Positions 4,988 to 6,583 of a stretch of DNA of 6,583 nucleotides are shown here, in pieces. The translations under genes and the position numbers were made by a program. Positions within the stretch are counted from its first letter, which is position 1. Each line of letters opens with the position of its first letter. The notes under the pieces were generated by a model, which was not told where the DNA came from, did not search any database, and worked only from the letters and a program-made list of their open reading frames with translations. Origin of the DNA: Pseudomonadota bacterium (GTDB lineage Bacteria; Pseudomonadota; Alphaproteobacteria; UBA2136; UBA6156); the NCBI GenBank assembly GCA_009927255.1, contig RFNJ01000099.1:1-6583 (forward strand), in the 5' to 3' direction.

Positions 4988-5039
4988 TTTGTTTATAGGC
5001 CACAAAAATTAAATTTGCAAGTCCAAAATGAACTTTCTG

Positions 5040-5069
5040 CTTGACCGATTAAGAATACATACCTATATA
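5040..5069 (+). promoter_or_regulatory. Transposase promoter with shared operator-like box
   Basis: TTGACC (5041-5046) and TATATA (5064-5069) are separated by 17 bases. The box CTTGACCGATTAAGAATA (5040-5057) is a 16/18 match to 3968-3985. The ATG follows the -10 by only seven bases and there is no Shine-Dalgarno, so the transposase mRNA would be leaderless or nearly so. The arms CTTGA and TTAAG around CCGN form an imperfect inverted repeat overlapping the -35, as a repressor site might. Confidence 0.6.
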
Positions 5070-5076
5070 GAGCCAT

Positions 5077-5877
5077 ATGAACCGCCTATCAGTTGAAAAA
5101 CGCGCACAAATTCTTGGCCTTTTGGTTGAAGGTAATAGCTTGCGTGCTGCTTCTCGCTTGGCAGATGTGAGCATAAACACGGTTACAAAATTATTAGTAG
5201 ATGTGGGTCAAGCGTGCTCCGACTATCAGGATAAAGCCTTACGTGGTCTTTCCTGTTCCCAAGTTCAATGTGACGAGATTTGGTCTTTCTGCTATGCCAA
5301 ACAAAAGAACGTATCGCCAGATATGCCAGATGGTACGGGAGACTTATGGACGTGGACAGCGATTGATGCTGAGAGCCGCCTTATGATTAGTTGGATGGTG
5401 GGTAAGCGTGACTTGGAAACTGCGCGCCTATTTATGCAGGATTTAGCTTCACGGCTTGTCGTACGCCCACAGATTACTTCTGATGGTCACTTACCCTACG
5501 TGGAGGCCATAGAAGAATCCTTTGGTATGGACGTAGATTTTGGAATGTTGGTTAAGAAATACGGCACAAAACCTGGCGACAAACGCCACCAATACCTTGG
5601 AGCGGATAGAACTGTAGTTACCGGCAACCCACAAAGTATTGGCACAAGTTATGTTGAGCGAGCCAATTTGACTATGCGCACCAACATCAAACGGTTTACT
5701 CGTAAAACCAACGCCTTTTCAAAAAAGGTGGATAACCACATTTTAGCCGTGAGTTTACACTTTATGTATTATAATTTTGCTCGTATCCATAAAACATTGC
5801 GGATGACCCCTGCCATGCAAGCTGGTATAAGTGACCATGTGTGGAGCTTGGAAGAAATTGTTCAACTTCCAAACTGA
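5077..5877 (+). CDS. IS1-family DDE transposase (266 aa)
   Basis: Catalyses cutting and joining of the element ends. Residues about 7-42 form the helix-turn-helix expected to bind the terminal repeats (NSLRAASRLADVSINTVTKL). The likely catalytic acidic triad is D66 (CDEIWSF), D136 (TSDGH) and E194 (SYVERANLTMR). The C-terminal block with MYYNFARIHKTLRMTPAM (about 230-247) is strongly diagnostic of the single-frame IS1-type transposases. Unlike enterobacterial IS1, where InsA and InsB' are joined by a programmed frameshift, this is one continuous frame, as in many IS1 relatives. The stop codon lies inside the right terminal repeat, nine bases from the element end. No frameshift or missing catalytic residue is seen, so it is probably active. 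Weak translation from a leaderless mRNA would be in keeping with the usual low transposase levels. Confidence 0.95.
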   Translation: MNRLSVEKRAQILGLLVEGNSLRAASRLADVSINTVTKLLVDVGQACSDYQDKALRGLSCSQVQCDEIWSFCYAKQKNVSPDMPDGTGDLWTWTAIDAESRLMISWMVGKRDLETARLFMQDLASRLVVRPQITSDGHLPYVEAIEESFGMDVDFGMLVKKYGTKPGDKRHQYLGADRTVVTGNPQSIGTSYVERANLTMRTNIKRFTRKTNAFSKKVDNHILAVSLHFMYYNFARIHKTLRMTPAMQAGISDHVWSLEEIVQLPN

Positions 5878-5886
5878 GACACTACC
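5870..5886. repeat. Right terminal inverted repeat of the element
   Basis: CAAACTGAGACACTACC, the exact reverse complement of 3605-3621. It overlaps the last codons and stop (5875-5877) of the transposase. Confidence 0.92.
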
Positions 5887-5894
5887 AACTTTTT
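5887..5894. repeat. Right target-site duplication, AACTTTTT
   Basis: Identical to 3597-3604. Its last two bases form part of the TAA stop (5895-5893, minus strand) of the DUF3576 gene, so the insertion point lies immediately after that gene. Confidence 0.9.
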
Positions 5895-6426
5895 ATTTGG
5901 TGGAGAGGGACTGGACGCGGAGGGCGCGGGCTTTGGTGAGGATGGCGTCTTCTAGGGCGCGGGTGGTGGCGGGGTTGGCGGGGGCGTCGGCCCATTTACC
6001 ATCGCTAGCTTTGGTTTGCTTGAAGAGGTTGACCTTGAGGGCATCGGGGCGCAGGGATTTGCCCAAGATGAGGATGTTGGCGCGGACGCGTTCGCTGGGG
6101 GCTTCGGGCGCGCTATACCAATCGGTGGCGATGACGCCGCCGTTGCTATCGGCTTGCTGGATGGGCATGAACGAGATGCTTTCGAGGCTGGCGCGCCAGA
6201 GGAAAATGTTGACACCGATATTGCCGCCGGCTTGGCCTTCGGCGTTATCGCGCTTAAAGGCATCGAGCAGGTTGCCGCTTTCGCCCGACAACAGGCCGGG
6301 GCCTTTGGGCATGTCGGTGGGGTTGACTTCAGGGGCAGTGGTTTTGATGTTGCCGCAGGCGGTGAGTGCGGTGGAAATAACGGCGATGGCGATGATGGCG
6401 GTGGTGATTTTTGTGTTGTTTGGCAT
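5893..6426 (-). CDS. DUF3576 family lipoprotein (177 aa)
   Basis: An envelope lipoprotein of unknown function. The N-terminus is a lipoprotein signal peptide: a basic start, a hydrophobic core (about 9-21) and the lipobox LTAC with the lipidated cysteine at 24, so the mature protein begins CGNIKTT. After a Pro/Gly-rich segment (GPGLLSGESG at 42-51), residues about 69-173 match my memory of the DUF3576 family: IGVNIFLWRASLESISFMPI, then GGVIATDWYSAPEAPSERVR, then a strand-rich end and LEDAILTKARALRVQSL. The family is largely alphaproteobacterial and often sits directly upstream of leuS, as it would here without the element and the zinc-ribbon gene. The ATG at 6426 has AAGGGGAG seven bases upstream. 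The gene is complete: the insertion restored its TAA stop through the target duplication. Its original 3' end or terminator is now displaced. Confidence 0.9.
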   Translation of the reverse strand: MPNNTKITTAIIAIAVISTALTACGNIKTTAPEVNPTDMPKGPGLLSGESGNLLDAFKRDNAEGQAGGNIGVNIFLWRASLESISFMPIQQADSNGGVIATDWYSAPEAPSERVRANILILGKSLRPDALKVNLFKQTKASDGKWADAPANPATTRALEDAILTKARALRVQSLSTK

Positions 6427-6449
6427 GGTGGAACTCCCCTTGGGGGCGG

Positions 6450-6479
6450 ATTGTGGGGGTGGGGAGGGGGTGGTGTCAA
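6450..6479 (-). promoter_or_regulatory. Candidate promoter of the DUF3576 gene
   Basis: On the minus strand a perfect TTGACA (6479-6474) is followed after 18 bases of C-rich spacer by CACAAT (6455-6450, 4/6). The start codon is 24 bases beyond the -10, leaving room for the ribosome site. The -35 is strong and the -10 weak. Confidence 0.4.
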
Positions 6480-6480
6480 T

Positions 6481-6508
6481 CGGAAATCAGATTGCGGAAA
6501 TCGGATGT
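6481..6508. repeat. Imperfect tandem 14-bp repeat upstream of the DUF3576 promoter
   Basis: CGGAAATCAGATTG (6481-6494) is followed directly by CGGAAATCGGATGT (6495-6508), 11 of 14 identical, immediately upstream of the -35 box on the minus strand. It could be a pair of activator or repressor sites, or chance. Confidence 0.35.
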
Positions 6509-6583
6509 CAGGGAATAGGGGGCTTATATAGCTGGTTGCATAACTATGAGCAGTTAGGCACTGTTAGCAAATTCCAAGATGCG

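Larger units (their letters stand above)
3605..5886 (+). mobile_element. IS1-family element with passenger genes (2282 bp)
   Basis: The element is defined by perfect 17-bp terminal inverted repeats, a perfect 8-bp flanking duplication and an intact IS1-family transposase at its right end. No copy of the left terminal repeat is found just upstream of the transposase, where an ordinary IS1 would end, so the outer repeats are the real ends. About 1.4 kb of passenger DNA is therefore inside: a folded RNA with promoter and terminator, three small protein genes and a tRNA-Asn. All cargo reads on the plus strand, opposite to the host genes, and is more AT-rich than them. Intact ends, duplication and transposase suggest a fairly recent insertion. 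Insertion sequences with passenger genes are a known class (transporter IS); I know of none with this cargo. Confidence 0.9.

Noticed and set aside
3605..5886. CRISPR array or bridge/omega RNA system
   Set aside because: There are no spaced direct repeats. The transposase is IS1-type DDE, not IS110 or IS200/IS605, which are the families with guide RNAs.
6016..6531. Plus-strand open frame (171 codons) across the DUF3576 gene
   Set aside because: Its translation is Gly-rich and low in complexity, and the minus-strand lipoprotein with lipobox and ribosome site explains the region.

Overview
The window looks like chromosomal DNA from an alphaproteobacterium that has been interrupted by an unusual insertion sequence. 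The host genes all lie on the minus strand. In transcription order they are a lipoprotein of the DUF3576 family (6426-5893), a small zinc-ribbon-like protein of unknown function (3498-3130), leucyl-tRNA synthetase LeuS (3047-438) and a small two-helix membrane protein (351-37). From memory of the families, a DUF3576 lipoprotein next to leuS is a recurrent alphaproteobacterial arrangement, and this is the main basis for the lineage call.

Between the DUF3576 gene and the zinc-ribbon gene sits a 2282-bp element (3605-5886). It is bounded by perfect 17-bp terminal inverted repeats and flanked by an 8-bp direct repeat, AACTTTTT. Its right-hand gene is a full-length DDE transposase of the IS1 family (5077-5877), whose stop codon lies inside the right terminal repeat. 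An IS1-type element needs only about 0.85 kb around such a gene. The remaining 1.4 kb on the left is a passenger block, visibly more AT-rich than the host genes and all on the plus strand.

The passenger block holds, in order: a strongly folded RNA of about 168 nt with its own promoter and intrinsic terminator, whose layout resembles 6S RNA; a 36-residue single-helix membrane peptide; a 75-residue basic protein with the motif GRAGGLKGGKARA; a 157-residue coiled-coil protein with a possible winged-helix C-terminus, behind a perfect TTGACA-17-TATAAT promoter and a folded leader; and a complete tRNA-Asn(GTT) with encoded CCA. The transposase and the 75-residue gene carry the same 18-bp box (16/18 identical) at nearly the same distance from their start codons, which suggests shared control.

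The insertion was gentle. The target duplication restores the stop codon of the DUF3576 gene on one side and the -35 box of the zinc-ribbon gene on the other. The leuS gene has no Shine-Dalgarno sequence. It follows an intrinsic terminator by only a few bases and has a plausible promoter placed so that transcription would begin at or beside the ATG, so it may be leaderless. The stretch 6509-6583 holds nothing I can name.
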